DNA from: SH-MAG3 sp036374995
GTDB lineage: Bacteria > Gemmatimonadota > Gemmatimonadetes > Longimicrobiales > RSA9
DNA: 64,000 bases
NCBI GenBank assembly: GCA_036374995.1
Contig: DASUSS010000007.1
Span: 20,399-84,398, forward strand
Reading direction: 5' to 3'
A program made the translations under genes and the position numbers. Shown here in pieces: positions 33,314 through 42,940 of this stretch (position 1 is its first letter; each line of letters begins with the position of its first letter). The notes below the pieces were generated by a model, which saw only the letters and a program-made list of their open reading frames with translations, ran no database searches and was not told where the DNA came from.

Positions 33314-35086
33314 ATGGCGCGACGCATCCAGATTCTGCCCGACACGCTCGCCAACCAGATCGCCGCCGGCGAGGTGGTGGAGCGGCCGGCGTCGGTGGTG
33401 AAGGAGCTGGTGGAGAACGCGCTGGATGCGGGCGCGACGCGGATCGACGTGGCCGTGCGCAACGGCGGGAAGACGGAGATCCGGGTGGCGGACGATGGGC
33501 ATGGGATGAGTCGGGACGATGCGCTCCTGTGCCTGGACCGGCATGCGACGAGCAAGATTGCGCGGCCGGAGGACCTCCGGCAGGTCCGGTCGTTCGGTTT
33601 TCGCGGGGAGGCGCTGCCGTCGATCGCGTCGGTGTCGCGGCTGACGCTCGAGACGGCGGAGTCGGGCGGGGTCGGGACGCGGGTGCGGGTGCACGGCGGT
33701 CGCATTGCGGGCGTGGAGGAATGCGCGCGGCAGACCGGCACGACGGTCTCCGTGCGCAGCCTGTTCGGCAACGTGCCGGCCCGGTCGAAGTTCCTGCGGA
33801 GCGCCGCGGTCGAGACGCGGGGCGTGGTGGACGCGGTGGTGACGCTCGCGCTGGCGCATCTGTCGACGGCGTTCCGGCTGGAGTCGAACGGGCGGGTGCT
33901 GCTCGAGCTGCCGCCGGCGCGCGACCTGGCGAGTCGGGTCGCGGCGCTGTGGGGCGACGAGGCGGCGGGCCGGCTCATCCCGGTCGGGCGCACGGAGCCG
34001 GGTCTTACCGTCGGCGGGCTGGTGGAGCGGCCGGACGCGGCGCTGTCCGGGCCGCGCCGGGTGCATCTGTTCGTGGATGGCCGGCCGTTCCGCGACCGCG
34101 GTCTCGTATACGCCGCGGAGCGCGGCTACCGCACGACCGTGCCGTACGGTGCGCGGCCGTCACTGCTGCTCTACCTGAAGCTGGATGCCGGCTCCGTCGA
34201 CGTGAACGTGCATCCCGCGAAGCTGGAAGTGCGGTTCTCGAGCAGGTCGATGGTCGAGACGTGCATCGAGGCGGCCGTGCGCGAGGCGCTGAACCGGGTG
34301 GACAGCGCGGCCACGCTCGACCGTCACACGCCCCTGCCGCAGCTGCGCCGCGACGCTTCGCCGGCGACGACCCCCGCGGAGCCGGGTGCCGGACAGCTCG
34401 CGTTCTTCGTGGTGGCCGCGGAGCGGAAGCCGCCGGAGGCAGGCGGCATCGCGGCGGCGGAGCCGGAGCCGGCCGTCGGGGCGGGAACCGCCGTATCGAC
34501 GGAGGACGGTGCGCCGCTCCTGTGGCAGCTTCACGACTCCTACATCCTCGCCGAGACGCGCACCGGCCTGCTGATCATCGATCAGCACTCGGCCCACGAG
34601 CGGATCCTCTTTCAGGAGCTCATGGAAGCGTACGACCGGGGCGGCGCGCAGAGCCAGCGGCTGCTGTTCCCGATCACGCTGCGCCTGACGCCGGCGGAGT
34701 ACGCGCTCGTGCTCGATGCGCGGGAGTTGTTCGAGCGGACCGGCTTCGAGATCGAGCCGTTCGGCGGTCGCACGATCATCATGCATTCGGCGCCGGCGCC
34801 GCACCCGTACTTCAACGCGGAGCGCTGCGTGCGGGAGATGATCGCGGAGCTCGCGGCGGGCAGCGAGCTGACGCGATCCGCGCGCACCCAGTACGAGCGG
34901 ATGGCGATGACGTTCGCGTGCAAGGGCGCGATCAAGGCGGGGCAGCGGCTGGCACACGTCGAGATGGAGGAGCTGTTCGAGCGGCTGTTCACGACGGAGC
35001 TGCCGTATCACGACGTGCACGGCCGCCCGACCGTGATCCGGCTTTCGCTGGAGGAGCTGGAGCGGCGCTTCGGGCGCCATGGCTAG
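33314..35086 (+). CDS. mutL: DNA mismatch repair protein MutL
   Basis: MutL links MutS mismatch recognition to strand removal. The 590-residue product has the GHKL ATPase motifs IAAGEVVERPASVVKELVENALDAGA (about 16-41), DDGHGM and RHATSK-IA..FGFRGEALPSI, then a linker and a C-terminal dimerisation domain. An endonuclease-type motif DQHSAHERILFQE (about 423-435) and ACKGAIKAG are present, so this is the nicking type of MutL rather than the E. coli type, but DQHA...E is altered at two positions and the usual CPHGRP reads VHGRP. The stop overlaps miaA by 8 bp; mutS is not in the window. Confidence 0.95.
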   Translation: MARRIQILPDTLANQIAAGEVVERPASVVKELVENALDAGATRIDVAVRNGGKTEIRVADDGHGMSRDDALLCLDRHATSKIARPEDLRQVRSFGFRGEALPSIASVSRLTLETAESGGVGTRVRVHGGRIAGVEECARQTGTTVSVRSLFGNVPARSKFLRSAAVETRGVVDAVVTLALAHLSTAFRLESNGRVLLELPPARDLASRVAALWGDEAAGRLIPVGRTEPGLTVGGLVERPDAALSGPRRVHLFVDGRPFRDRGLVYAAERGYRTTVPYGARPSLLLYLKLDAGSVDVNVHPAKLEVRFSSRSMVETCIEAAVREALNRVDSAATLDRHTPLPQLRRDASPATTPAEPGAGQLAFFVVAAERKPPEAGGIAAAEPEPAVGAGTAVSTEDGAPLLWQLHDSYILAETRTGLLIIDQHSAHERILFQELMEAYDRGGAQSQRLLFPITLRLTPAEYALVLDARELFERTGFEIEPFGGRTIIMHSAPAPHPYFNAERCVREMIAELAAGSELTRSARTQYERMAMTFACKGAIKAGQRLAHVEMEELFERLFTTELPYHDVHGRPTVIRLSLEELERRFGRHG

Positions 35087-36008
35087 CGATGTGCTCGCCA
35101 TTGTCGGCGCCACGGCCACCGGCAAGACCGAGGTCGCCATCGAGGTCGCACGGCGGCTGCCGGGCGAAGTCATCTCGATGGATTCACGCCAGGTCTACCG
35201 CGGCATGGACATCGGAACGGCGAAGCCGACGCCGGCGGAGCGGCGGGGCGTGCCCCACTTCGGCTTCGACCTCGTCGATCCGGACGAGCGCTTCAACGCC
35301 GGCCGCTTCGCCGCACTCGCGCGTGCCTGGATCGAGGAGATCCGCGGGCGTGGACACGTTCCGATCCTGGCCGGTGGCACCGGCTTCTTTCTGCGCGCGC
35401 TCACGCACCCCATGTTCGACGAGCCGGCGCTGGACGCGGCGCGGAAGGAGAGCTGGAAGCGTTACCTCGCGAGTCTGCCGGCCGCCGAGATCGCGCGCTG
35501 GGCGCGGGAGCTGGATCGCGCGTCGTCGGCACGGGTGCACGACCGCCAGCGGCTGTGCCGCGTCATCGAGGTCGCGGTGCTGACCGGTCGGCCGCTGTCG
35601 TGGTGGCATGCCCGTACGGAAAGCGGAGTCCCGCCTATTGACCCGCTCGTGTTCGTGCTCGAGCTTCCGCGCGACGTTCTCTACCGCCGGATCGAGGCGC
35701 GCGTCGACCGGATGGTCGACGCGGGTCTGGTTCGTGAGGTGCGTGCGCTGATGGAACGCGGGTACGACGAGCGGGCGCCGGGGATGAACGCCACCGGCTA
35801 CATCGAGCTCGTGCCGCACGTCCGCGGCGAGCTCACGCTGGATGAGGCACTCGAGCTGATCAGGTCCGCCACCCGCCGCTACGCGCGCCGCCAGATCACC
35901 TGGCTGCGGCATCAGCTGCCTCCGGGCGCGATCCGGCTCGATGCGCAGGTGCCGGCCCCGGCGCTGGGCGAGCGGATCGCGCGGCTGTGGCACGAGAGGA
36001 ACACGTGA
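35079..36008 (+). CDS. miaA: tRNA dimethylallyltransferase MiaA
   Basis: MiaA transfers a dimethylallyl group to A37 of tRNAs that read UNN codons. The 309-residue protein has the P-loop GATATGKTEVAIEVA (about 10-24), EVISMDSRQVYRGMDIGTAKPT (about 30-50), the GGTGFFLRAL motif (about 101-110) and RRYARRQITWLRHQ near the C-terminus, all MiaA signatures. The ATG at 35079 lies inside the end of mutL, a common mutL-miaA arrangement. The stop overlaps bshA by four bases. Confidence 0.97.
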   Translation: MASDVLAIVGATATGKTEVAIEVARRLPGEVISMDSRQVYRGMDIGTAKPTPAERRGVPHFGFDLVDPDERFNAGRFAALARAWIEEIRGRGHVPILAGGTGFFLRALTHPMFDEPALDAARKESWKRYLASLPAAEIARWARELDRASSARVHDRQRLCRVIEVAVLTGRPLSWWHARTESGVPPIDPLVFVLELPRDVLYRRIEARVDRMVDAGLVREVRALMERGYDERAPGMNATGYIELVPHVRGELTLDEALELIRSATRRYARRQITWLRHQLPPGAIRLDAQVPAPALGERIARLWHERNT

Positions 36009-37126
36009 AGATCGGTATCAGCTGCTACCCGGTATACGGCGGGTCGGGCGTGGTCGCGACGGAGCTCGGCATCGAGCTCGCACAGCGAGGGCACGAGGTG
36101 CATTTCATCACGTACGCGCAGCCCTTCCGGCTGCCGTACTTCATGGAGCGCATCTACTACCACGAGGTCGAGGTCCCGAACTATCCGCTGTTCGAGCACC
36201 CGCCCTACAATCTGGCGCTCAGCGTAGCCATCCAGAACGCGGTGGAGCAGCACGACCTCGATCTGCTGCACGCTCACTATGCCGTGCCGCATGCGACGTC
36301 GGCGTGGATCGCGAAGGAAATGCTCGGGCGCGAGCGGTTCCGCATCGTCACGACGCTGCACGGCACGGACATCACGCTGGTCGGCCAGGACCCGTCGTTC
36401 CAGAGTCTGACCCAGTTCTCGATACGGAAGTCCGACGGCCTGACGGCGGTGTCGGAGTTCCTGCGCCGGGAGACGCACGAGCATTTCGACATCCCGCTCG
36501 ATGACATCCACGTGATCCCGAACTTCGTGGATCTCCAGAAATACAGCCGGGACGCCTACCCGTGTCATCGCTCGAAGCTGACGCGTGAGGGCGAGAAGAT
36601 CGTCACGCACATCTCGAACTTCCGGGCCGTGAAGCGCGTCGACGATGTGGTGCGGATCTTCAGCCGGATCGTGCGCGAGGTCCCCGCACGGCTGCTGCTG
36701 GTCGGCGACGGACCGGAGCGCGGCAAGGTGCACGAGGTGGCCGAGTCCGAGGGCGTGGCCGACCGCGTGCTCTTCCTCGGGAAACAGAACTCGGTGGCCG
36801 AGCTGCTCGCCTGCACGGATCTGTGTCTGCTCCCGAGCGAGCTCGAGGCCTTCGGGCTCGTCGCGCTGGAGGCCATGGCGTGTGGCGCGCCCGTCATCGC
36901 AACACGTACCGGCGGCGTGCCCGAGGTGGTCGAGGATGGCGTATCCGGGTTTCTCGCGCCGGTCGGCGATGTCGATGCGATGGCGGCTGCGGCGATTCAA
37001 CTGCTGCGCGACCCGGAGATGTGGAAGCGGTTCAGCGACGGCGCGCGGCGCGGCGCGGAGCGGTTCAGCGCCGACACGATCGTGTCCCGGTACGAGTCGT
37101 TCTACGAGGAGGTGCTGGCACGGTGA
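36005..37126 (+). CDS. bshA: N-acetyl-alpha-D-glucosaminyl L-malate synthase BshA
   Basis: BshA makes GlcNAc-malate, the first step of bacillithiol synthesis, from UDP-GlcNAc and L-malate. The 373-residue GT4 glycosyltransferase begins VKIGISCYPVYGGSGVVATELG, a BshA-specific start, then HGTDITLVGQDPSF (about 119-132) and the donor-binding region LLPSELEAFGLVALEAMACG (about 276-295). GTG at 36005 overlaps miaA; the six codons upstream are miaA sequence. bshB and bshC are not nearby. Use of bacillithiol as the low-molecular-weight thiol fits Gemmatimonadota or Bacteroidota-like lineages. Confidence 0.93.
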   Translation: MKIGISCYPVYGGSGVVATELGIELAQRGHEVHFITYAQPFRLPYFMERIYYHEVEVPNYPLFEHPPYNLALSVAIQNAVEQHDLDLLHAHYAVPHATSAWIAKEMLGRERFRIVTTLHGTDITLVGQDPSFQSLTQFSIRKSDGLTAVSEFLRRETHEHFDIPLDDIHVIPNFVDLQKYSRDAYPCHRSKLTREGEKIVTHISNFRAVKRVDDVVRIFSRIVREVPARLLLVGDGPERGKVHEVAESEGVADRVLFLGKQNSVAELLACTDLCLLPSELEAFGLVALEAMACGAPVIATRTGGVPEVVEDGVSGFLAPVGDVDAMAAAAIQLLRDPEMWKRFSDGARRGAERFSADTIVSRYESFYEEVLAR

Positions 37127-38016
37127 CGGCTCCCGGGAGCACCACGATGGCGCAGCTGCCGGCGAGTCTGGCGATCGATGACGCGGCGCTGCATCTGATC
37201 GATCTCGCGCTCGACGAGGATCGCGGACCCGGCGACTGGACGACGCGCTGGACCGTGCCCGCGCGAACGCGCGTCCAGGCGACCATCGTTGCGAAGGACA
37301 CGGGCGTCATTGCAGGCGTCCCGCTCGCAGTCGCGGTGTTCCTGCGCCTCGATCCCCGCGTGCAGGTCGACATCATCGCGGCAGACGGTGATCGCGTTCG
37401 TGCCGGCGAGCCGGTCATGCGGCTGCGCGGACCCGGTCGCGCGATCCTCACCGGCGAGCGCGTGGCCCTCAACTTCCTCCAGCGGCTCTCCGGTGTCGCG
37501 ACACTCACGCGGCGCTTCGTCGACGCGATCGAGGGCACCGGCGCGCGCATCCTCGACACCCGCAAGACGACACCCGGGTGGCGGACGCTGGAAAAGAAGG
37601 CCGTTCGGGCCGGCGGCGGCGAGAACCACCGCGCGGGACTCTACGACATGGTGCTCATCAAGGAGAACCACGCGGCGATCGCCGGCGGCATCACCGAGGC
37701 CGTGAAGCGGGTGCGCGAGCACAACACGCACGACCTGCCAATCACGGTCGAGGTCCATTCGATGGACGACCTCGAGGCCGCACTGAGCGCGCGCGTCGAA
37801 CGCGTCCTGCTCGACAACTTCGACACGCCGACCACGAGACGGCTGGTCGAGCGGGCACGGGCGCACCGGCGGCCGCCGATCATCGAGGCGTCCGGCAACA
37901 TGACGCTGAAGCGCGTCCGTGAAGTGGCCGAGGCCGGCGTCGATTTCATCAGCGTCGGAGCACTCACGCATTCCGCGCCGGCGTTCGACCTGTCGCTCCG
38001 CATCGACCGGCCGTGA
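37123..38016 (+). CDS. nadC: Nicotinate-nucleotide pyrophosphorylase (carboxylating)
   Basis: NadC converts quinolinate and PRPP to nicotinate mononucleotide in NAD synthesis. The product (297 residues from GTG at 37123, or 289 from ATG at 37147) contains LALDEDRGPGDWTTRWTVP, then RILDTRKTTPGWRTLEKKAVRAGGG (about 145-169) and HRAGLYDMVLIKENH, with VEVHSMDDLEAAL and EASGNMTL following, a full match. The start is at the bshA stop. It is embedded in the mutL operon. Confidence 0.96.
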   Translation: MTAPGSTTMAQLPASLAIDDAALHLIDLALDEDRGPGDWTTRWTVPARTRVQATIVAKDTGVIAGVPLAVAVFLRLDPRVQVDIIAADGDRVRAGEPVMRLRGPGRAILTGERVALNFLQRLSGVATLTRRFVDAIEGTGARILDTRKTTPGWRTLEKKAVRAGGGENHRAGLYDMVLIKENHAAIAGGITEAVKRVREHNTHDLPITVEVHSMDDLEAALSARVERVLLDNFDTPTTRRLVERARAHRRPPIIEASGNMTLKRVREVAEAGVDFISVGALTHSAPAFDLSLRIDRP

Positions 38017-38852
38017 CGCGCGACGCCGCGCTCGCGCGCTGGGAGGGTCGCACGATCGACGACCTGCGTCGGCGCTGGCGCCTGCCGCACCTCGTCGCCT
38101 TGCCCGAGACCGGATCGACGAACGATGTCGCGCGCGCACTGGCCGACGCCGGCGCTCCCGCGGGCCTCCTCGTTCTGACCGACTACCAGCATGCCGGCCG
38201 CGGCCGGATGGGTCGGACGTGGTCGGCAGCGCCGGGCCACGCACTGCTGTTGTCGTTTCTGCTGCGACCCGCGCGCACGGCGCGTGCAGTGGCACCCGGA
38301 GCCGCACCCGTTCGGGTCGGCCTCGCCGTCGCTCGGGCGCTCCGCGCCGCAACCGGTATCGACGCACGGCTGAAGTGGCCGAACGATCTCGTGGTGCGCG
38401 GCGCAGGCAAGCTCGCCGGCATCCTCTGCGAAGCGGCCACAGCCGGCGGCGATACGATCGTGATCGCAGGCATCGGCATCAACGTCGCCCAGCAGCAGGA
38501 CGACTGGCCCGAAGCGCTGCGCGGAACGGCGACCTCCATCGCCCTGGCCATGGGTACGCCGCCGGACCGCACTGCGGTCATGGACGCGCTCTGCACCGCC
38601 ATGGAGCCGCTGTTCATCGCGCCGCTCACGCCCCTGACCGTTGCGGAGATCCGCGCGTACGAGACCGTGGATGCGCTCCGCGGCCGCGTGATCGCCATTG
38701 CGGGCGCCGATATCGAGCGCGGCACGGCCCGCGGCATCGCCTCCGATGGCGCACTCCTGGTCGAGACCGATCGCGGTCTGCGCCGCATCACCTCGGCGAC
38801 CGTGCGGCCCGTCGCGGACCACGCATCCTCCAACACACCGTCCCACCCATGA
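38013..38852 (+). CDS. birA: Biotin--[acetyl-CoA-carboxylase] ligase
   Basis: BirA activates biotin to biotinyl-AMP and attaches it to the carboxylase carrier protein. The 279-residue product has LPETGSTNDVARAL, the ATP/biotin-binding loop HAGRGRMGRTWSAAPG (about 62-77), RLKWPNDLVVRGAGKLAGIL and GIGINV. The N-terminus lacks the helix-turn-helix of repressor-type BirA, so it is monofunctional. GTG at 38013 overlaps the nadC stop; the stop overlaps coaX by four bases. The cofactor theme continues with the next gene. Confidence 0.93.
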   Translation: MTRDAALARWEGRTIDDLRRRWRLPHLVALPETGSTNDVARALADAGAPAGLLVLTDYQHAGRGRMGRTWSAAPGHALLLSFLLRPARTARAVAPGAAPVRVGLAVARALRAATGIDARLKWPNDLVVRGAGKLAGILCEAATAGGDTIVIAGIGINVAQQQDDWPEALRGTATSIALAMGTPPDRTAVMDALCTAMEPLFIAPLTPLTVAEIRAYETVDALRGRVIAIAGADIERGTARGIASDGALLVETDRGLRRITSATVRPVADHASSNTPSHP

Positions 38853-39640
38853 TCGTCACGTTCGACATCGGCAACACCGAGATCGTCATCGGCCTCTTCG
38901 AGGATGCCGAGCTCCTCGATCACTGGCGTGTCTCGACGAACGCCGAACGCACGGTCGACGAGTTCGGGCTCCTCGTCCGCGCGCTGATCCGCGAGTCGGG
39001 CTTCGACTCCGACGCCATCCAGGCCTCCGTCATCGGCTCCGTCGCGCCCCAGGTCACCGCCGTCGCCGCCGAGATGTGTGACCGCCACCTCGGCGCCCGC
39101 GTCCTCGTCATCGATGCCGACACCCGGCTGCCGATCCGCCTCGACGTCGATGAGCCCCGCTCCGTCGGCGCCGACCGCATCCTCAACACCCTCGCCGCCT
39201 CGCAGATCTTCCGCCGCGACACCATCGTCGTCGACCTCGGGACCGCCACCACCTTCGATTGCATCACTGCAGACGGCGTCTTCATCGGAGGCGTCATCGC
39301 GCCCGGCGTACGGACCGGCGCCGAGACGCTCGTCCGTCGCACCGCCAAGCTGCCCCGCGTCGACCTCGAGCGGCCCCCCACCGTGATCGGTCGCCGCACC
39401 GAGACCTCGCTCCGCTCCGGCATCGTCTTCGGCGCCGTCGAGTCCATCGACGGCATCGTCCGCCGCATCAAGGACGAATGGCGGCGCCCCGATGCCCTCG
39501 TCGTCGCGACCGGCGGCCTCGCCCCACTCCTCGCCCCGCAGTGCGCCACGGTCGATCGCGTCGAGCCCTACATCACCCTCCAGGGGCTCGAGCTCGCCTA
39601 CCGCCACGTGACCGCCAGGGACCGCCGCGGCGGAAGTTGA
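38849..39640 (+). CDS. coaX: Type III pantothenate kinase
   Basis: CoaX phosphorylates pantothenate, the first step of CoA synthesis. The 263-residue protein starts MIVTFDIGNTEIVIGLFED, with the Asp of the ASKHA fold, then RSVGADRILNTLAA (about 103-116), VVDLGTATTFDCI (about 129-141) and GGVIAPGVRTGAETL, the CoaX hallmarks. The ATG at 38849 is at the birA stop. It ends the mutL-miaA-bshA-nadC-birA-coaX operon; birA-coaX adjacency is common in bacteria. Confidence 0.96.
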   Translation: MIVTFDIGNTEIVIGLFEDAELLDHWRVSTNAERTVDEFGLLVRALIRESGFDSDAIQASVIGSVAPQVTAVAAEMCDRHLGARVLVIDADTRLPIRLDVDEPRSVGADRILNTLAASQIFRRDTIVVDLGTATTFDCITADGVFIGGVIAPGVRTGAETLVRRTAKLPRVDLERPPTVIGRRTETSLRSGIVFGAVESIDGIVRRIKDEWRRPDALVVATGGLAPLLAPQCATVDRVEPYITLQGLELAYRHVTARDRRGGS

Positions 39641-39856
39641 ACGATCCAGGATTCCACAATTGAAAACACGGGGAAACCCGGGCGCCTCCCGTTCTCGCAT
39701 GTCCTCCGCGCGCTCGGCGAGAACATCCGTTCCGCAACCGCAACCGGTACGGCCCTGGACAGCCCGGCGAACTGCCTGACCGGCATTCCGATCTGCCGGT
39801 TTGACCCATTCCGCTGGCATTCGGGATGCTTCGGCGCGGCCGCGAGCGGCGGCACC
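39641..39856. other. Gap between coaX and the groES promoter
   Basis: No gene is seen. A hairpin with 7-bp arms ACCGGCA (39779-39785) / TGCCGGT (39794-39800), followed by TTGACCC, may end the coaX transcript, but there is no T run. The rest shows nothing recognisable. Confidence 0.4.
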
Positions 39857-39884
39857 TTGACAGGGCGGTCGCCGCGGCTATGTT
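39857..39884 (+). promoter_or_regulatory. Sigma70 promoter of groESL
   Basis: Perfect TTGACA (39857-39862), 16-bp spacer, TATGTT (39879-39884), then CCCGCC. The predicted start near 39891 lies just upstream of the CIRCE operator, the usual arrangement for HrcA repression. Confidence 0.85.
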
Positions 39885-39895
39885 CCCGCCGGCTT

Positions 39896-39922
39896 CTGGC
39901 ACTCGGGAGCGTCGAGTGCTAA
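39896..39922 (+). promoter_or_regulatory. CIRCE element (HrcA operator)
   Basis: Left arm CTGGCACTC (39896-39904), 9-bp spacer, right arm GAGTGCTAA (39914-39922). The right arm is identical to the CIRCE consensus and the left arm differs from TTAGCACTC at two positions. It overlaps the predicted start region of groES, so HrcA would repress transcription until heat stress. hrcA is not in this window. Confidence 0.92.
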
Positions 39923-39966
39923 CAGAGACCGGCCACAACGAAACACTACAGACGGAGGTCAGCAAC

Positions 39967-40275
39967 ATGGCGACTGCCGCTTCCACACAGATCCAGCCGC
40001 TGGCGGATCGGGTTGTCGTGAAGGCGCTCGAGGAGACCGAGCAGATGCGGGGCGGGCTGTACATCCCGGACACGGCGAAGGAGAAGCCACAGCAGGGCGA
40101 GATCATCGCGGTCGGCCCGGGCAAGATGACGGACGACGGCAAGCGGATCCCGAACGAGCTGAAGGCGGGCGATCGGGTGCTGTACGGCAAGTACAGCGGG
40201 ACGGAGGTGACGGTGGGCGATGAGCAGTACCTGATCCTGCGCGAGTCGGACGTGCTCGCGGTCATCAAGAGCTGA
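39967..40275 (+). CDS. groES: Co-chaperonin GroES
   Basis: The 102-residue protein reads IQPLADRVVVKALEETEQMRGGLYIPDTAKEKPQQG, with the mobile loop (MRGGLYIP) that contacts GroEL, and ends in RESDVLAVIKS. GroES caps the GroEL ring. The ATG at 39967 has GGAGG about 10 nt upstream. The N-terminus carries a few extra residues (MATAASTQ). Heat-shock control is through the promoter and CIRCE element upstream. groEL follows after 35 bp. Confidence 0.98.
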   Translation: MATAASTQIQPLADRVVVKALEETEQMRGGLYIPDTAKEKPQQGEIIAVGPGKMTDDGKRIPNELKAGDRVLYGKYSGTEVTVGDEQYLILRESDVLAVIKS

Positions 40276-40310
40276 AGGCAACAACCCATAAACGAGGGAG
40301 GAAGCCAGCC

Positions 40311-41945
<1,635 letters not shown>

Positions 41946-41991
41946 GAAAGGTTATCGGGCGTTTCGGCTCGATCCCTTCCTTCGTTGGAGG

Positions 41992-42034
41992 AACGGCTCC
42001 GGGGCAGTGGTGCTCCGGGGCCGTTTTCTTTCTT
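41992..42034 (+). terminator. Rho-independent terminator of groESL
   Basis: AACGGC (41992-41997) pairs with GCCGTT (42020-42025), with a further inner stem, followed by TTCTTTCTT. It lies 47 nt after the groEL stop. Confidence 0.8.
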
Positions 42035-42065
42035 CTGCCGCTTACTACTCGTCGGGATCAGGTTG

Positions 42066-42686
42066 CATGGGCATGGGCAGAGGCACGTTTAGGGGTCAGA
42101 CGCACGCACACGTTTACGGGCAGGGGCGGGGGCACTGGTGGTTGTACGCGTGACAGGTACTCTTTCGGTCGCGAGGATCAGTTTGACGAGAGCGCCTATA
42201 ATCCTCCGGAGCAACAGCTTGGCCTTGCTCACTTCAGAAGGATGTAGAGCTCCAGATCGACCAGGTGGTCGAGGACGGCGGCGGTTTCGGTGGCGGATCG
42301 ATTGGCGATCCGGTAGAAACGGGCTTTCTCCTTCGGCGCGAATTCGCCGGCGCCTTCTGCGATGTTCAGGGGGATGGAGATGGTGGTGCGGCGGCACTGG
42401 TCCACGAGGTCGGCACGCCCCGGCGGCACCTGCTCGAGTATGCTGCGGCAGACTCGAGCAAGCTCGCGCGCGAGCTGGTAGACATCCAGGCGCTCATGAT
42501 CGAGCACCACCTCCCCGCCGTTCATGGGAGCTCCGCGCGAAGGAGACCTGTCACGCATGTCTACACGATGAGTCCACGAGATGGGCAGAAGAATGGCCGA
42601 ACAGGACGAACCGGTCATGCCGCTGCCCGTGTCCGTAAACGTGTGCGTGCGTCTGACCCCTGCCCGTGCACGTGCCCATGCCCATG
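42066..42686. mobile_element. Small element with terminal inverted repeats carrying an IVP gene
   Basis: Imperfect terminal inverted repeats of about 61 bp lie at 42066-42126 and 42626-42686. Their core is a perfect 29-bp match (42091-42119 against 42633-42661) and the outer 14 bp (CATGGGCATGGGCA) also match exactly. They are separated by 499 bp that contain a broken four-helix-bundle gene. There is no transposase, so it would have to move passively. It fills the space between the groEL terminator and the thrS promoter. No clear target-site duplication was found by eye. Confidence 0.65.
42229..42525 (-). pseudogene. Four-helix-bundle (23S rRNA IVP-type) protein, frameshifted
   Basis: The minus strand from the ATG at 42525 (with GGAG upstream) gives 98 residues: LDHERLDVYQLARELARVCR, then RRTTISIPLNIAEGAGEFA and EKARFYRIANRSATETAAVLD, the conserved blocks of the S23/IVP four-helix-bundle family. 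The frame then stops at 42229, while the missing last helix (ILLRRIIGALVKLIL-like: AKLLLRRIIGALVKLIL) continues in another frame from about 42240. A one-base change near GAGCTCTACATCC explains this. Either the gene is decayed, or the protein is truncated, or there is a sequencing error. These proteins have no settled function. Confidence 0.8.
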
Positions 42687-42709
42687 ACAACCCGGCACCA
42701 AATGAAACC

Positions 42710-42739
42710 TTGATCCCGAAACCCGAAACCTGTTATCCT
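42710..42739 (+). promoter_or_regulatory. Predicted promoter of the thrS leader
   Basis: TTGATC (42710-42715), 18-bp spacer, TATCCT (42734-42739). The predicted start falls at 42746, the A of the leader-peptide ATG, so the leader peptide would be translated from a leaderless transcript. The promoter lies just outside the IVP element. Confidence 0.6.
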
Positions 42740-42745
42740 GCAACC

Positions 42746-42811
42746 ATGAGCCAGCTCACGCAGACGCGGACCACGACGACGACGACGCCCGGAAGGAGGC
42801 GGCGCCGGTAA
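42746..42811 (+). CDS. Thr-rich leader peptide of thrS
   Basis: A 21-codon ORF from the ATG at 42746 to TAA at 42809-42811 reads MSQLTQTRTTTTTTPGRRRRR. Eight of its 21 codons are Thr (seven ACG, one ACC), six of them in a row. It is placed between a promoter and an intrinsic terminator that precede threonyl-tRNA synthetase. That is the textbook organisation of ribosome-mediated attenuation: shortage of charged tRNA-Thr would stall the ribosome in the Thr run and change the downstream fold. No Shine-Dalgarno precedes the ATG, consistent with leaderless initiation. The peptide itself is unlikely to have another role. Confidence 0.75.
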   Translation: MSQLTQTRTTTTTTPGRRRRR

Positions 42812-42845
42812 TCCCGCGCGAGCGCAGCGAGCGCAGCAGGACGAC

Positions 42846-42885
42846 GGGCCCCTCGAACACCAGACAATCGAGGCGGCCCTTTTTT
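42846..42885 (+). terminator. Leader terminator (attenuator) upstream of thrS
   Basis: GGGCCCCTCGA (42846-42856) pairs with TCGAGG-C-GGCCC (42868-42879), an 11-bp stem with one bulged C, followed by six Ts (42880-42885). It lies 34 nt after the leader-peptide stop and 55 nt before the thrS ATG. An exact competing antiterminator could not be drawn by eye; GCCCG at 42787-42791 can pair with CGGGC at 42845-42849. Confidence 0.8.
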
Positions 42886-42940
42886 CATCTCGTGACCCTG
42901 CCTAGCTTCACACGCCCGCAGGGGAGGACGACAGGAAAAG

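Noticed and set aside
42066..42686. CRISPR array or tandem repeat
   Set aside because: There are only two copies, in inverted orientation, with a gene between them.
42687..42940. T-box riboswitch upstream of thrS
   Set aside because: No T-box sequence or specifier-loop layout was found; the Thr-codon ORF and short leader explain the region better.
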